From Perlabentimonas gracilis (GTDB lineage: Bacteria > Bacteroidota > Bacteroidia > Bacteroidales > Tenuifilaceae), in the NCBI RefSeq assembly GCF_011174675.1, contig NZ_JAANIG010000014.1:26848-90847 (forward strand): DNA of 64,000 bases. The letters run 5' to 3'. Made by a program: the position numbers and the translations under genes. A model generated the notes under the pieces. That model had not been told where the DNA came from and made no database searches. It saw only the letters and a list, made by a program, of their open reading frames with translations. Numbering within the stretch: position 1 is the stretch's first letter; each line of letters opens with the position of its first letter. This document shows positions 34,612 through 42,578 of the stretch, piece by piece.

Positions 34612-35649
34612 CTATCTAGCAACTCTTCCCGATGCATCGCCACCCATAAGCTTTTCAACTTCATCAACAGTAACTAGGTTGTAGTCGCCATAAATGGTAT
34701 GCTTTAGGCACGATGCTGCCACGGCAAAATCCAGTGCTTTTTGGTCGTTATCCTGGTAGGTTAATAATCCATAGATTAATCCGCCCATGAATGAGTCGCC
34801 ACCACCCACGCGGTCAACAATATGGGTGATTTGATATTGGCTCGACTCGTAAAGCTTTTTACCATCCCAAAGTACGCCAGCCCAGCTATTGTGGTTTGCA
34901 TTTATTGATCCACGTAGCGTGGTTATAACCTTTTTGCATCGTGGGAATGCCTTCATTATCTGCTTCGAAACCGACTCGTAGGCAGCTGCCTCCACGTGAC
35001 CCTTGGTAACATCAACCCCTTCGGGGTGAATGCCAAGTACCATAGTTGCATCCTCCTCGTTGCCAAGCACCACATCGGTTCCAGCAACCAGCTCGGGCAT
35101 TACTTCGCCAGCTTTTTTGCCGTATTTCCAGAGATTTTTGCGGTAGTTCAAATCGCACGAAACGGTGATTCCCTTCTCGTTGGCCTTCTTAATGGCCTCA
35201 AGGCAAACATCGGCTGCCCCCTGCGAAATGGCAGGAGTAATGCCAGTCCAATGAAACCAGGTTGCACCTTCAAACACTTTATCCCAATCAATCATACCCT
35301 TCTCTATCTCAGCAATGGATGAGTTTGCCCTATCGTAAATAACCTTGCTTCCGCGGCTCACCGCACCGGTTTCCAAAAAGTAGATACCCATACGGTTGCC
35401 ACCCTTCACAATATTGCTAACCCCAACGCCAAAGCGTTTCAGATCCATAATACACGATTGGGCAATGTCGTTCTCGGGTAGGCGGGTAACAAAATCAACA
35501 GGAAGACCATAATTTGCCAGCGAAACGGCTACGTTGGCTTCGCCACCACCAAAGGTTGCGTTGAGCGAGGTCAATTGGCTGAAGCGTAAATATCCTGGGG
35601 TTGCAAGGCGCAACATTATCTCTCCAAAGGTTACAACTTTCTTTTCCAT
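34612..35649 (-). CDS. kdgK: 2-keto-3-deoxygluconate kinase
   Basis: The 345-residue PfkB kinase has KKVVTFGEIMLRLATPGYLR, the substrate-binding ATFGGGEANVAVSLANYGLP, VSCDLNYRKNLWKYGKKAGE, VLGNEEDATMVLGIHPEGVD and the catalytic VDRVGGGDSFMGGLIYGLL. The pattern matches Bacteroidota KDG kinases well. It phosphorylates KDG to KDPG for the Eda aldolase. The gene follows uxuA by 41 nt, consistent with an operon that delivers KDG. Confidence 0.92.
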   Translation of the reverse strand: MEKKVVTFGEIMLRLATPGYLRFSQLTSLNATFGGGEANVAVSLANYGLPVDFVTRLPENDIAQSCIMDLKRFGVGVSNIVKGGNRMGIYFLETGAVSRGSKVIYDRANSSIAEIEKGMIDWDKVFEGATWFHWTGITPAISQGAADVCLEAIKKANEKGITVSCDLNYRKNLWKYGKKAGEVMPELVAGTDVVLGNEEDATMVLGIHPEGVDVTKGHVEAAAYESVSKQIMKAFPRCKKVITTLRGSINANHNSWAGVLWDGKKLYESSQYQITHIVDRVGGGDSFMGGLIYGLLTYQDNDQKALDFAVAASCLKHTIYGDYNLVTVDEVEKLMGGDASGRVAR

Positions 35650-35690
35650 TGCTTTTGATGTTTAATCAGTTTCAGATTTAATGGGTTTAA

Positions 35691-36917
35691 TTACATCTCT
35701 TTTAGCTTTCGGCTCCTAATAATTCCTAGCTCAAGGCCACGCAGTTCGGCCATTCCCTTTAACAGGCCAATGGCAGAGTAGCCAGGGTTTGTTTTTTTGT
35801 GTAGATCATCAAGAATTACATGACCGTGATCGGCACGCATGGGTATGCGGTAGTCGTGGCGATCGTTGGCCATTCGGCGCAGCTGCTCGTCGAGAATGGC
35901 AGCCACCACGCCGTACATATCCACATCGCCCTTTAGGTGTGCATCCTCAAGGAAACAGCCATCGGCATAACGCTTCACGCTGCGGAGGTGGGCAAAATGG
36001 ATGTGATGCCCAAATTTCTTCACAAACTGAACAAGATTATTGTCCTCGCGGGCACCAAGTGACCCGGTGCAAAGGGTGAACCCATTGGCCAGCGAGTTGG
36101 TGATATCGAGGATGTACTGAAAATCCTCAATGGTGCTAACAATGCGTGGCAAACCAAACAGTGGGCGTGGGGGGTCATCGGGATGGATGGCCAGCCTTAT
36201 GCCCAGTTCCTCGGCAACGGGTACAACCTTGCGAAGGAAGTATGTAAGGTTCTCGCGGTACTTCTTGTTATCAATATGCTTGTACTCCTTAAGTCGAAGT
36301 TTAAACTCTAGGAGTGAGTAGCCTTCCTGCGCACCGGGGAGTCCGGCAATAATGTTATCCTGAAGTTTTTGTTTATCCTGTTCGGTCATTTTCGAGTAGC
36401 AAAGTACAGCCTTGTCAATCTCTTCATCGGTGTACTCCTCGGCAGCACCTTCCCTGTTAAGGATAAATAGGTCGAACGCAATAAACTCGCTGATATCGAA
36501 TGCCAGGGCCTTGGCGCCGTCCTCTAGTTCCAGATCGAGGTTGGTGCGTGTCCAATCCACAACGGGCATAAAATTGTACACAATGGTTTTTATACCAATT
36601 GCAGCAACGTTACGCATGCTCTGTATGTAGTTCTCAATATACTTGTCCCTTTCGGGTTTTGCCAGCTTAATGCTGTCGTGTACAGGGATACTCTCAACCA
36701 CTTCCCATTTTAATCCGGTGGGTTTTGGAGGGTGAACGGAGTCATCCCACTCTATGGTTCTCTTGCGCTCAATGAGTTGGTCGAGATGCCAAACTTCGCC
36801 AATGGGTAGTTCGTGTAGAGCGTGAACAATGCCCGTAGCGCCGGCCTGGCGAATGTCGCGAAGCGATACGGGGTCGTTGGGGCCATACCATCTCCAGGTT
36901 TCAATCATTCTTGTCAT
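35691..36917 (-). CDS. uxuA: D-mannonate dehydratase
   Basis: The 408-residue protein has the UxuA pattern from the start (ETWRWYGPNDPVSLRDIRQA, GATGIVHALHELPIGEVW) to the metal-site motifs: RLAIHPDDPPRPLFGLPRIV, GFTLCTGSLGAREDNNLVQF, HFAHLRSVKR and YRIPMRADHGHVILDD. A second ATG three codons downstream (36906-36908) gives MIETWRWYGPND, close to other UxuA starts. It dehydrates D-mannonate to KDG. It lies downstream of the SDR gene in the same direction, separated by 161 nt that includes a CCCGC...GCGGG hairpin. Confidence 0.96.
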   Translation of the reverse strand: MTRMIETWRWYGPNDPVSLRDIRQAGATGIVHALHELPIGEVWHLDQLIERKRTIEWDDSVHPPKPTGLKWEVVESIPVHDSIKLAKPERDKYIENYIQSMRNVAAIGIKTIVYNFMPVVDWTRTNLDLELEDGAKALAFDISEFIAFDLFILNREGAAEEYTDEEIDKAVLCYSKMTEQDKQKLQDNIIAGLPGAQEGYSLLEFKLRLKEYKHIDNKKYRENLTYFLRKVVPVAEELGIRLAIHPDDPPRPLFGLPRIVSTIEDFQYILDITNSLANGFTLCTGSLGAREDNNLVQFVKKFGHHIHFAHLRSVKRYADGCFLEDAHLKGDVDMYGVVAAILDEQLRRMANDRHDYRIPMRADHGHVILDDLHKKTNPGYSAIGLLKGMAELRGLELGIIRSRKLKEM

Positions 36918-36995
36918 ATGTGCCTCGTGTAAAAAGTGTTTATGTATTGAAATTAATAATTGATTTTGTAATATGTCATTTTAAGTTTTTTTCGA

Positions 36996-37015
36996 GTCCC
37001 CGCCTTCTGCGGGCA
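36996..37015. repeat. CCCCGCC...GCGGGCAGG hairpin
   Basis: CCCGC, CTTCT, GCGGG plus a flanking GCAGG form a short GC-rich dyad in the AT-rich 161-bp gap between the SDR gene and uxuA. It resembles fragments of the 15676-15720 REP-like element. Confidence 0.45.
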
Positions 37016-37078
37016 GGTTTTGTGCTACTTTGAGTTCTTTGTGTCATAGCTATATCACAAAGGGAAGAACGAATTGTG

Positions 37079-37930
37079 TTAAACTCCTCCAAATGCGCTA
37101 AATCCGCCATCAACAGGAACTACAATTCCGGTGATAAACTCCGACAGATCGGAGAGCAGGAATAGCAGTGTCCCCGACAGATCCTCGGGATTTCCAAACT
37201 TGCCCATTGGAGTGCTCGAGATAATCTTTTCGCCCCGAGGGGTAAGCTTACCTGTTTTCTCATCAGTAAGTAAAAATCTATTCTGATTGGTAAGGAAAAA
37301 TCCCGGTGCAATGGCGTTAACCCTAATGCCCGTTTTGCCTAAATGCACGGCAAGCCATTCGGTGAAATTGTTAATTGCCGATTTTGCGGCTGAGTAGGCC
37401 GGTATTTTAGTTAGCGGTTTTATGGCGTTCATCGATGATATATTGATAACACCACCCTTGCCTGCCTCAAGCATATCGGTAGTGAAGACCATGGTGGGAA
37501 GCAAGGTTCCCAGGAAGTTTAGGTCGAACACAAAGCGAAATCCCTCCATATCCAAGCCGTAGAAACTCTCAGTCCAAATATCACCCTTACCTGGAATTAG
37601 CTGCTCTACCTTGGTGGTTGCCTTGGGCGAGTTTCCCCCAGCGCCATTCACCAGGTAGTGAATTGGACCAAACTTATCGTTGATGGTTTTCTTTGCCTCC
37701 TCAAGCGATTTTTTATCGAGCACATTGGCGGCAAGCCCAAGCGCTTCAACGCTGTACTTTTCCGATATTTGCTTGACTAGCTTTTCGGCAGCCCCCGGGT
37801 TAAGGTCAAGAATTACAACCTTCATCCCAACGCTGGCCAGCGCATCGGCCATTGAGGTGCCCAGTACGCCTCCTCCGCCTGTGATTACACAGGTTTTTCC
37901 CTTTAGGTGATCAAAATTCATCGCCATCAT
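37079..37930 (-). CDS. uxuB: SDR-type D-mannonate oxidoreductase (fructuronate reductase)
   Basis: The 283-residue short-chain dehydrogenase has CVITGGGGVLGTSMADALAS, LVNGAGGNSPKATTKVEQL, the catalytic SSMNAIKPLTKIPAYSAAKS and a C-terminal FITGIVVPVDGGFSAFGGV. The extra loop around residues 95-130 (WTESFYGLDMEGF) is typical of the SDR family annotated as D-mannonate oxidoreductase in Bacteroidota and Firmicutes, which replaces the unrelated long-chain UxuB of E. coli. It would reduce fructuronate to mannonate. The gene starts 3 nt after the lacI-2 gene, and uxuA follows. The symbol uxuB is by function, not by homology to E. coli UxuB. Two ATGs at 37928-37930 and 37925-37927 are equally possible starts. 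Confidence 0.85.
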   Translation of the reverse strand: MMAMNFDHLKGKTCVITGGGGVLGTSMADALASVGMKVVILDLNPGAAEKLVKQISEKYSVEALGLAANVLDKKSLEEAKKTINDKFGPIHYLVNGAGGNSPKATTKVEQLIPGKGDIWTESFYGLDMEGFRFVFDLNFLGTLLPTMVFTTDMLEAGKGGVINISSMNAIKPLTKIPAYSAAKSAINNFTEWLAVHLGKTGIRVNAIAPGFFLTNQNRFLLTDEKTGKLTPRGEKIISSTPMGKFGNPEDLSGTLLFLLSDLSEFITGIVVPVDGGFSAFGGV

Positions 37931-37933
37931 AGT

Positions 37934-39007
37934 TTAGTTATTTAAATAGTAATCAATATTTTCCTTGGTAATTATATCAATGGGAAGAAACTGGTTCTTC
38001 ACAATCTCCTTCTTCATTATGCGCGAGTTGAAAAGTGCCATAAGGCTTTTGTAACCCTGTTCCCAAGGATTTTGGCTAATCAAAAAATCTATGTAATTGT
38101 TCCTTAGATAGTCGATATTACACTCCAAAAGATCGTAGCCAATTAGTATTACATTCTGTATGTTATGCTTTTTTAAATAATTGGCCACTTTAAATACCCT
38201 AGAATTAGTAACAAATACTCCTTTTGTTATAGCTCTTGGCGAATCTGTGCCTATTGCTTTGGTGAGCACTTCCTCAATTTTTTGCTCTTCCTGTGTATAA
38301 ATATTGGTGGTGTTAATTTGCCTATTGCTTGTAGTCGGTTCAAAGTAGTACCTAAAGCCCTCTTCACGACTTAGGATATGGTGATTACCACCAGTTTCGC
38401 TAATAAAGTTGATAATTGAGATTGACTCGCCAGAGTTTAGGCTGTAGTCAAGTAAGCGAGCAGCAACCATACCGCTCTGGCGGGTGTCTTGTCCTACAAA
38501 GGCTATGTTTTGCTGATCTTCGATATTGCTATTTATAAAGACAACAGGAATGTCCAAGTCTTTCAAAGTAAACAGTCTCTTTTTTGCCTGATCGGCAAAA
38601 ATGGGGCTTACCAGCAAACCATCGGGTTCTATTCCTATTATTCGGTCAAATTGCTTTTCGAACGATAGCACATCGTCATGCTTAAAGAAAAAGGTGTCTA
38701 ACGAAACTCCAAAGTGCTTAATCTCTCTCCATGCCTCTTGGAGTCCAGCCAAGGGTGCATTCCAGAAAAGGTTAGTAGTTCCTGCTTCAGGTATAAGGGC
38801 TGCTATTCTAAATACCTTTTTCGAAGCCAATGTACTAGCTAAGATATCGGGTTGGTAGTTAAGCTCCTCGAGAATCCTTAGAACCTTATCGCGGGTTTTT
38901 TTCGATACCTCACCTCGATTGTGAATCACACGGTCGACTGTACCAGTGGATACTCCAGCTCGCTGAGCGATATCTGAAATTTTTACCCTTGATAAATTGT
39001 TGTTCAT
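37934..39007 (-). CDS. LacI-family regulator of the hexuronate genes
   Basis: The 357-residue protein has a LacI helix-turn-helix at the N-terminus (VKISDIAQRAGVSTGTVDRV, then IHNRGEVSKKTRDKVLRIL) and a periplasmic-binding-protein fold (FRIAALIPEAGTTNLFWNAP, GLLVSPIFADQAKKRLFTLK, LIGYDLLECNI). It is divergent from uxaE and has a 24-bp perfect palindrome in the intergenic region. The SDR gene follows 3 nt later, so regulator and catabolic genes are transcribed together and the operon is probably autoregulated. Ligand is inferred to be a hexuronate or its keto form. Confidence 0.92.
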   Translation of the reverse strand: MNNNLSRVKISDIAQRAGVSTGTVDRVIHNRGEVSKKTRDKVLRILEELNYQPDILASTLASKKVFRIAALIPEAGTTNLFWNAPLAGLQEAWREIKHFGVSLDTFFFKHDDVLSFEKQFDRIIGIEPDGLLVSPIFADQAKKRLFTLKDLDIPVVFINSNIEDQQNIAFVGQDTRQSGMVAARLLDYSLNSGESISIINFISETGGNHHILSREEGFRYYFEPTTSNRQINTTNIYTQEEQKIEEVLTKAIGTDSPRAITKGVFVTNSRVFKVANYLKKHNIQNVILIGYDLLECNIDYLRNNYIDFLISQNPWEQGYKSLMALFNSRIMKKEIVKNQFLPIDIITKENIDYYLNN

Positions 39008-39083
39008 ATTGATAATCAGCAGTTAATATACAACAAAGAAAAACCCTTTAAAATTATTTTACAAAGTAAAGCATTTTTTTTTA

Positions 39084-39107
39084 ATTTCCGTGTGCGCACA
39101 CGGAAAT
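39084..39107. promoter_or_regulatory. 24-bp perfect palindromic operator between lacI-2 and uxaE
   Basis: The dyad is ATTTCCGTGTGC followed by its exact reverse complement, centred between 39095 and 39096, with a central GC pair and inner TGTGCGCACA. It lies 31 nt before the uxaE ATG and 76 nt before the lacI-2 start. On the plus strand TACCTTTA (39115-39122), near TAnnTTTG, follows it, so a bound repressor would cover the -33 region of uxaE. Perfect symmetry suits a LacI-family dimer. Confidence 0.8.
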
Positions 39108-39138
39108 ATTTTTTTACCTTTACCAAAAATTTTATACT

Positions 39139-40386
39139 ATGGAGTTAACAAAATATTCGTTTGGCGTAGGCGACAGGTTCTCGATGCAGGGCGAAGCCCA
39201 GCTTAGGGCCATTATGAAAGCCTCGGAGTGTGGCGTTGAGTTCGCCCCGGTGTGGAACAAGTCGAACCGCGAGCATATGACCATTCACTCGGAGCCAGCC
39301 ATGACCCGCAGGGAGGCCGATGCTGCTGTAAAGTCGCTGGGTTGGACAAAACCCTACTTTGTGGATGCCGACCATATTAATATGGGGAATGTGGATAAAT
39401 TTATAGACCATTCCGATTTCTATACCCTCGACGTGGCCGATTTCATTGGCAAAAGCGCTACCGAGGAGGAGATTGCCAAATTCGTTGGCGATAACTCAAA
39501 TTATCTTGGCGATTTCACTATCCCTGGAGTTGATGAGGCTTTTCATATCGATAAGGATATGCTAACGGCTATTGCCCACAAATTCTTATACGCTGTTAAG
39601 CAGGCTGGCACCATCTACAGGCATATCGAGAGCAAAAAGGGTAGAGGTAACTTTGTGGCCGAGGTGAGCATGGACGAAGTAAGCGAGGCACAGAGTCCAA
39701 TAGAGATGTTCTTTATCCTAAGCGCCATTGCTGCCGAGGGCATCCCAGCGCAAACCATCGCCCCAAAGTTTACAGGTCGTTTCAATAAGGGGGTCGATTA
39801 CGTGGGCGATTTAAGCCAGTTTGCCAAAGAGTTTGAGCAGGATCTGCTAGTTATCGACTTTGCCATTAAGGAGTTTGGCCTACCCAGAAATCTGAAGCTA
39901 AGCGTACACAGTGGTAGCGATAAATTCAGCATTTACCCAATAATGGGTAAGCAAATTAGAAAGTACGATAAGGGAATTCACGTTAAAACTGCTGGCACCA
40001 CCTGGCTCGAGGAGGCCATTGGATTGGCCATGGCGGGTGGTGATGCACTACAGCTGGTGAAGGATATATACAAAGGTGGATTAAGCCGTTTCGAAGAGCT
40101 GTGTGGCCCTTACTCTTCAGTTATTGATATTGATAAGAGCAAGCTGCCCACCGTTGCAGAGGTCGAAAAGTGGGATGCGGACGCTTTGGCTAGCACCCTG
40201 CGCCATATCCCCGATCATCCAAAGTATAATTTACATTTTAGGCAGCTAATGCACGTTTCGTACAAGCTGGCAGCTGAGCAGGGCGATCGGTACATCAACC
40301 TGCTTAAACAACATAAGGACTTGGTTGGGCAACAGGTAACCGAGAACATTTTCGACAGGCATATCAAAAGGCTTTTCGATTTATAG
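39139..40386 (+). CDS. uxaE: tagaturonate 3-epimerase UxaE
   Basis: The 415-residue protein matches the UxaE family along its whole length: YSFGVGDRFSMQGEAQLRAI, GWTKPYFVDADHINMGNVDK, DHSDFYTLDVADFIG, IAPKFTGRFNKGVDYVGDLS and LSVHSGSDKFSIYPIMGK. UxaE interconverts D-tagaturonate and D-fructuronate. This lets galacturonate enter the fructuronate/mannonate branch (SDR then UxuA) without the altronate enzymes UxaB and UxaA, neither of which is present here. It is the first gene of a plus-strand pair with uxaC, 37 nt apart, under the palindromic operator. Confidence 0.9.
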   Translation: MELTKYSFGVGDRFSMQGEAQLRAIMKASECGVEFAPVWNKSNREHMTIHSEPAMTRREADAAVKSLGWTKPYFVDADHINMGNVDKFIDHSDFYTLDVADFIGKSATEEEIAKFVGDNSNYLGDFTIPGVDEAFHIDKDMLTAIAHKFLYAVKQAGTIYRHIESKKGRGNFVAEVSMDEVSEAQSPIEMFFILSAIAAEGIPAQTIAPKFTGRFNKGVDYVGDLSQFAKEFEQDLLVIDFAIKEFGLPRNLKLSVHSGSDKFSIYPIMGKQIRKYDKGIHVKTAGTTWLEEAIGLAMAGGDALQLVKDIYKGGLSRFEELCGPYSSVIDIDKSKLPTVAEVEKWDADALASTLRHIPDHPKYNLHFRQLMHVSYKLAAEQGDRYINLLKQHKDLVGQQVTENIFDRHIKRLFDL

Positions 40387-40423
40387 CGGTTGATAATAGT
40401 AAGAATTTTAAAAATAAATCAGT

Positions 40424-41824
40424 ATGAAAGCATTTATGGATGAAAATTTCTTGCTCCAGAATAAGACGGCAGAAGAGCTTTACCATCAGTATGCTAAGGA
40501 TATGCCCATAATCGATTATCACTGTCATCTTCCTCCGCAGGAGATTGGCAACGATCATCAGTTTTCCAATATGACCAAGATTTGGCTCGATGGCGACCAC
40601 TACAAGTGGCGAGCAATGCGTGCGCTAGGAGTCGACGAGAAGTATTGCACTGGTGATGCCAGCGATTACGAGAAGTTTGAGAAGTGGGCCTATACCGTTC
40701 CCTATACGCTTCGAAATCCGTTGTACCACTGGACACTCATGGAGCTTCGTCGTCCGTTTGGGGTAACAAAGTTATTAAACCCAAGCACAGCCCGTGAGAT
40801 TTACGACCAGACAACGGCTATGCTAAATACACCCGCGTTTAGTGCACGTGGCATTATGCGAAGGATGAACGTGGAGCTGGTTTGTACCACCGACGATCCC
40901 ATCGATAATCTTGAACATCATATTAAAACCCGCAACGATGGTTTCGAGGTTAAGGTGTTGCCCACCTGGCGTCCCGACAAGGCCATGATGGTTGAAGATA
41001 CCGAAACGTTCAATTTATATCTGGAAAAAATCGAGGAGGTAGCGAATATCAACATTCGTAATTTCGATGATTTTGTGAGCGCACTAAAAGCGCGCCACGA
41101 TTTTTTCCATGAGCAGGGTTGCCGGCTTTCCGACCATGGAATTGAAACCATAATTGCTGAGGATTATACCGATTATGAGATAAAGGAGATATTTGCCCGA
41201 GTGAGGATGAAGATTGATTTGTCGGTTGAGGAGGTGCTGAAGTTCAAATCGGCAATGCTCTACCATTTTGCCATCATGGATCATTCCAAAGGATGGGTGC
41301 AACAGTTCCACCTGGGAGCATTGCGCAACAACTCGTCACGGATGTTTAAAAAGCTGGGTGCCGATAAGGGTTTCGATTCCATTGGGGATTTTGAGATGGC
41401 AAAACCGCTATCGCGGTTTTTAGATCGACTGGATTCGACCAATCAGCTGGCCAAAACCATACTATACAATCTGAATCCAAGGGATAATGAGCTGTTGGCT
41501 ACAATGGCTGGCAACTTCAACGATGGCAGCGTGGCAGGTAAAATACAATTTGGCAGTGGTTGGTGGTTCCTCGATCAGAAGGATGGAATGCAAAAGCAGA
41601 TGAATGCCCTATCGAGTTTGGGTTTGCTAAGCCAATTTGTTGGAATGCTTACCGACTCGCGCAGCTTCCTTTCGTATCCACGGCATGACTACTTCCGCAG
41701 GATACTTTGCAACCTGTTGGGAACCGATATTGAGAATGGGGAAATTCCAAACGATATGGAACTTGTGGGGGGGATGGTTAAGGATATCTGCTACAATAAT
41801 GCAAAAAAGTATTTCGGATTTTAA
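40424..41824 (+). CDS. uxaC: uronate isomerase
   Basis: The 466-residue protein has the amidohydrolase-like UxaC pattern: MPIIDYHCHLPPQEIGNDHQ with the metal-binding His-x-His, WKWRAMRALG-like KWRAMRALGVDEKYCTG, ELVCTTDDPIDNLEHHI, LPTWRPDKAMMVE and LSYPRHDYFRRILCNLLG near the C-terminus. Length is normal. It isomerises glucuronate to fructuronate and galacturonate to tagaturonate. It lies downstream of uxaE in the same operon and ends at a strong terminator. Two close ATGs (40424 and 40436) could be the start; the first is kept. Confidence 0.96.
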   Translation: MKAFMDENFLLQNKTAEELYHQYAKDMPIIDYHCHLPPQEIGNDHQFSNMTKIWLDGDHYKWRAMRALGVDEKYCTGDASDYEKFEKWAYTVPYTLRNPLYHWTLMELRRPFGVTKLLNPSTAREIYDQTTAMLNTPAFSARGIMRRMNVELVCTTDDPIDNLEHHIKTRNDGFEVKVLPTWRPDKAMMVEDTETFNLYLEKIEEVANINIRNFDDFVSALKARHDFFHEQGCRLSDHGIETIIAEDYTDYEIKEIFARVRMKIDLSVEEVLKFKSAMLYHFAIMDHSKGWVQQFHLGALRNNSSRMFKKLGADKGFDSIGDFEMAKPLSRFLDRLDSTNQLAKTILYNLNPRDNELLATMAGNFNDGSVAGKIQFGSGWWFLDQKDGMQKQMNALSSLGLLSQFVGMLTDSRSFLSYPRHDYFRRILCNLLGTDIENGEIPNDMELVGGMVKDICYNNAKKYFGF

Positions 41825-41866
41825 AATAGTTTTTTTGTTTTTTCATAAGTTAGGTTAGGAGTGAGG

Positions 41867-41899
41867 CTCAGCGCCATTAGGTTGGCGCTGAGTTTTTTT
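41867..41899 (+). terminator. intrinsic terminator after uxaC
   Basis: CTCAGCGCCA (41867-41876) pairs with TGGCGCTGAG (41883-41892), a perfect 10-bp stem with a 6-nt loop, followed by seven T. It ends the uxaE-uxaC operon; the facing minus-strand gene stops 9 nt away. Confidence 0.92.
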
Positions 41900-41907
41900 A
41901 AGCCTAT

Positions 41908-42342
41908 CTACACAAACAGAAGAAAGAGGGAGAAACCTAGTACAATGGTTATCACAAAAGCTTCGTTGTAAAAATTGGTGCTTTTTACTTTGTCCTTCTC
42001 CTTTGCAGCCTGAAGGTACTTAATGGGGATAAGGGCAAGTAGTGCAACATTACTAACGTAAATAATTACACCCGCACCAGGCCAATGCTGCATTTTAAAT
42101 AGGAATCCTACCGAAATAAGAACCATTGCAAGCAACACGAACAGATTGCTAGTTTTCGCGATGGATGATTTTAAACTTTTTTGCCTGTCGATAAAAAGCA
42201 GAATGGCGTAAATTGCTGCAAAGGCAACAATTCCTAGCATAAGGATTACCCCTGCGCCAGGCCAATGCTGCGTTTTAAAAATTACCCCAACTAGGATTAG
42301 CAGTGATGAAATGATGCCAAAAAGTTTTGTTGTTTGTTTCAT
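41908..42342 (-). CDS. GldL-like membrane protein with internal duplication
   Basis: The 144-residue protein has about five membrane helices and two copies of a module: LFGIISSLLILVGVIFKT and LFVLLAMVLISVGFLFKM, each followed by QHWPGAGVI, at residues 25-33 and 85-93, exactly 60 residues apart. The HWPGA motif between two helices is the hallmark of the GldL N-terminal domain, the inner-membrane motor subunit of the type IX secretion/gliding system, but here it is duplicated and the GldL cytoplasmic coiled part is missing. The role is unknown. It stands alone between the uxaC terminator and a 236-bp gap. Confidence 0.7.
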   Translation of the reverse strand: MKQTTKLFGIISSLLILVGVIFKTQHWPGAGVILMLGIVAFAAIYAILLFIDRQKSLKSSIAKTSNLFVLLAMVLISVGFLFKMQHWPGAGVIIYVSNVALLALIPIKYLQAAKEKDKVKSTNFYNEAFVITIVLGFSLFLLFV

Positions 42343-42578
42343 GGTTTAAGGTTTTTTATGTGCCTACTCTGTTTACCTTTTCAGGAGGGATTTTGGGCAT
42401 TAGTCCTTAAAGAATTATAGCTATAGAGCAGAAAGGCCAAAAAGGATTTATGAAGAAACAAAAAATAATAACAGAAGGTGCTCTTCTCTTTATAAGAGAA
42501 AGTTACGATTATTTTAATTAAATATGTATGGTTGTATAAAAAAAACTTTTTGATGCTCAATTAGCTTGTGAGGATTTG
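42343..42578. other. 236-bp gene-free gap
   Basis: The gap holds a small dyad TTCTCTT-TAT-AAGAGAA (about 42485-42501) and AT-rich sequence on either side. A 23-codon ATG frame around 42450 on the plus strand is the only open frame of note and I do not call it. No promoter motif stood out; nothing else is visible. Confidence 0.4.

Noticed and set aside
42450..42520. A 23-codon plus-strand frame (MKKQKIITEGALLFIRES) that faintly recalls the N-terminus of a TetR regulator.
   Set aside because: It stops after 23 codons with no continuation in any frame, so a decayed regulator or chance are equally likely.
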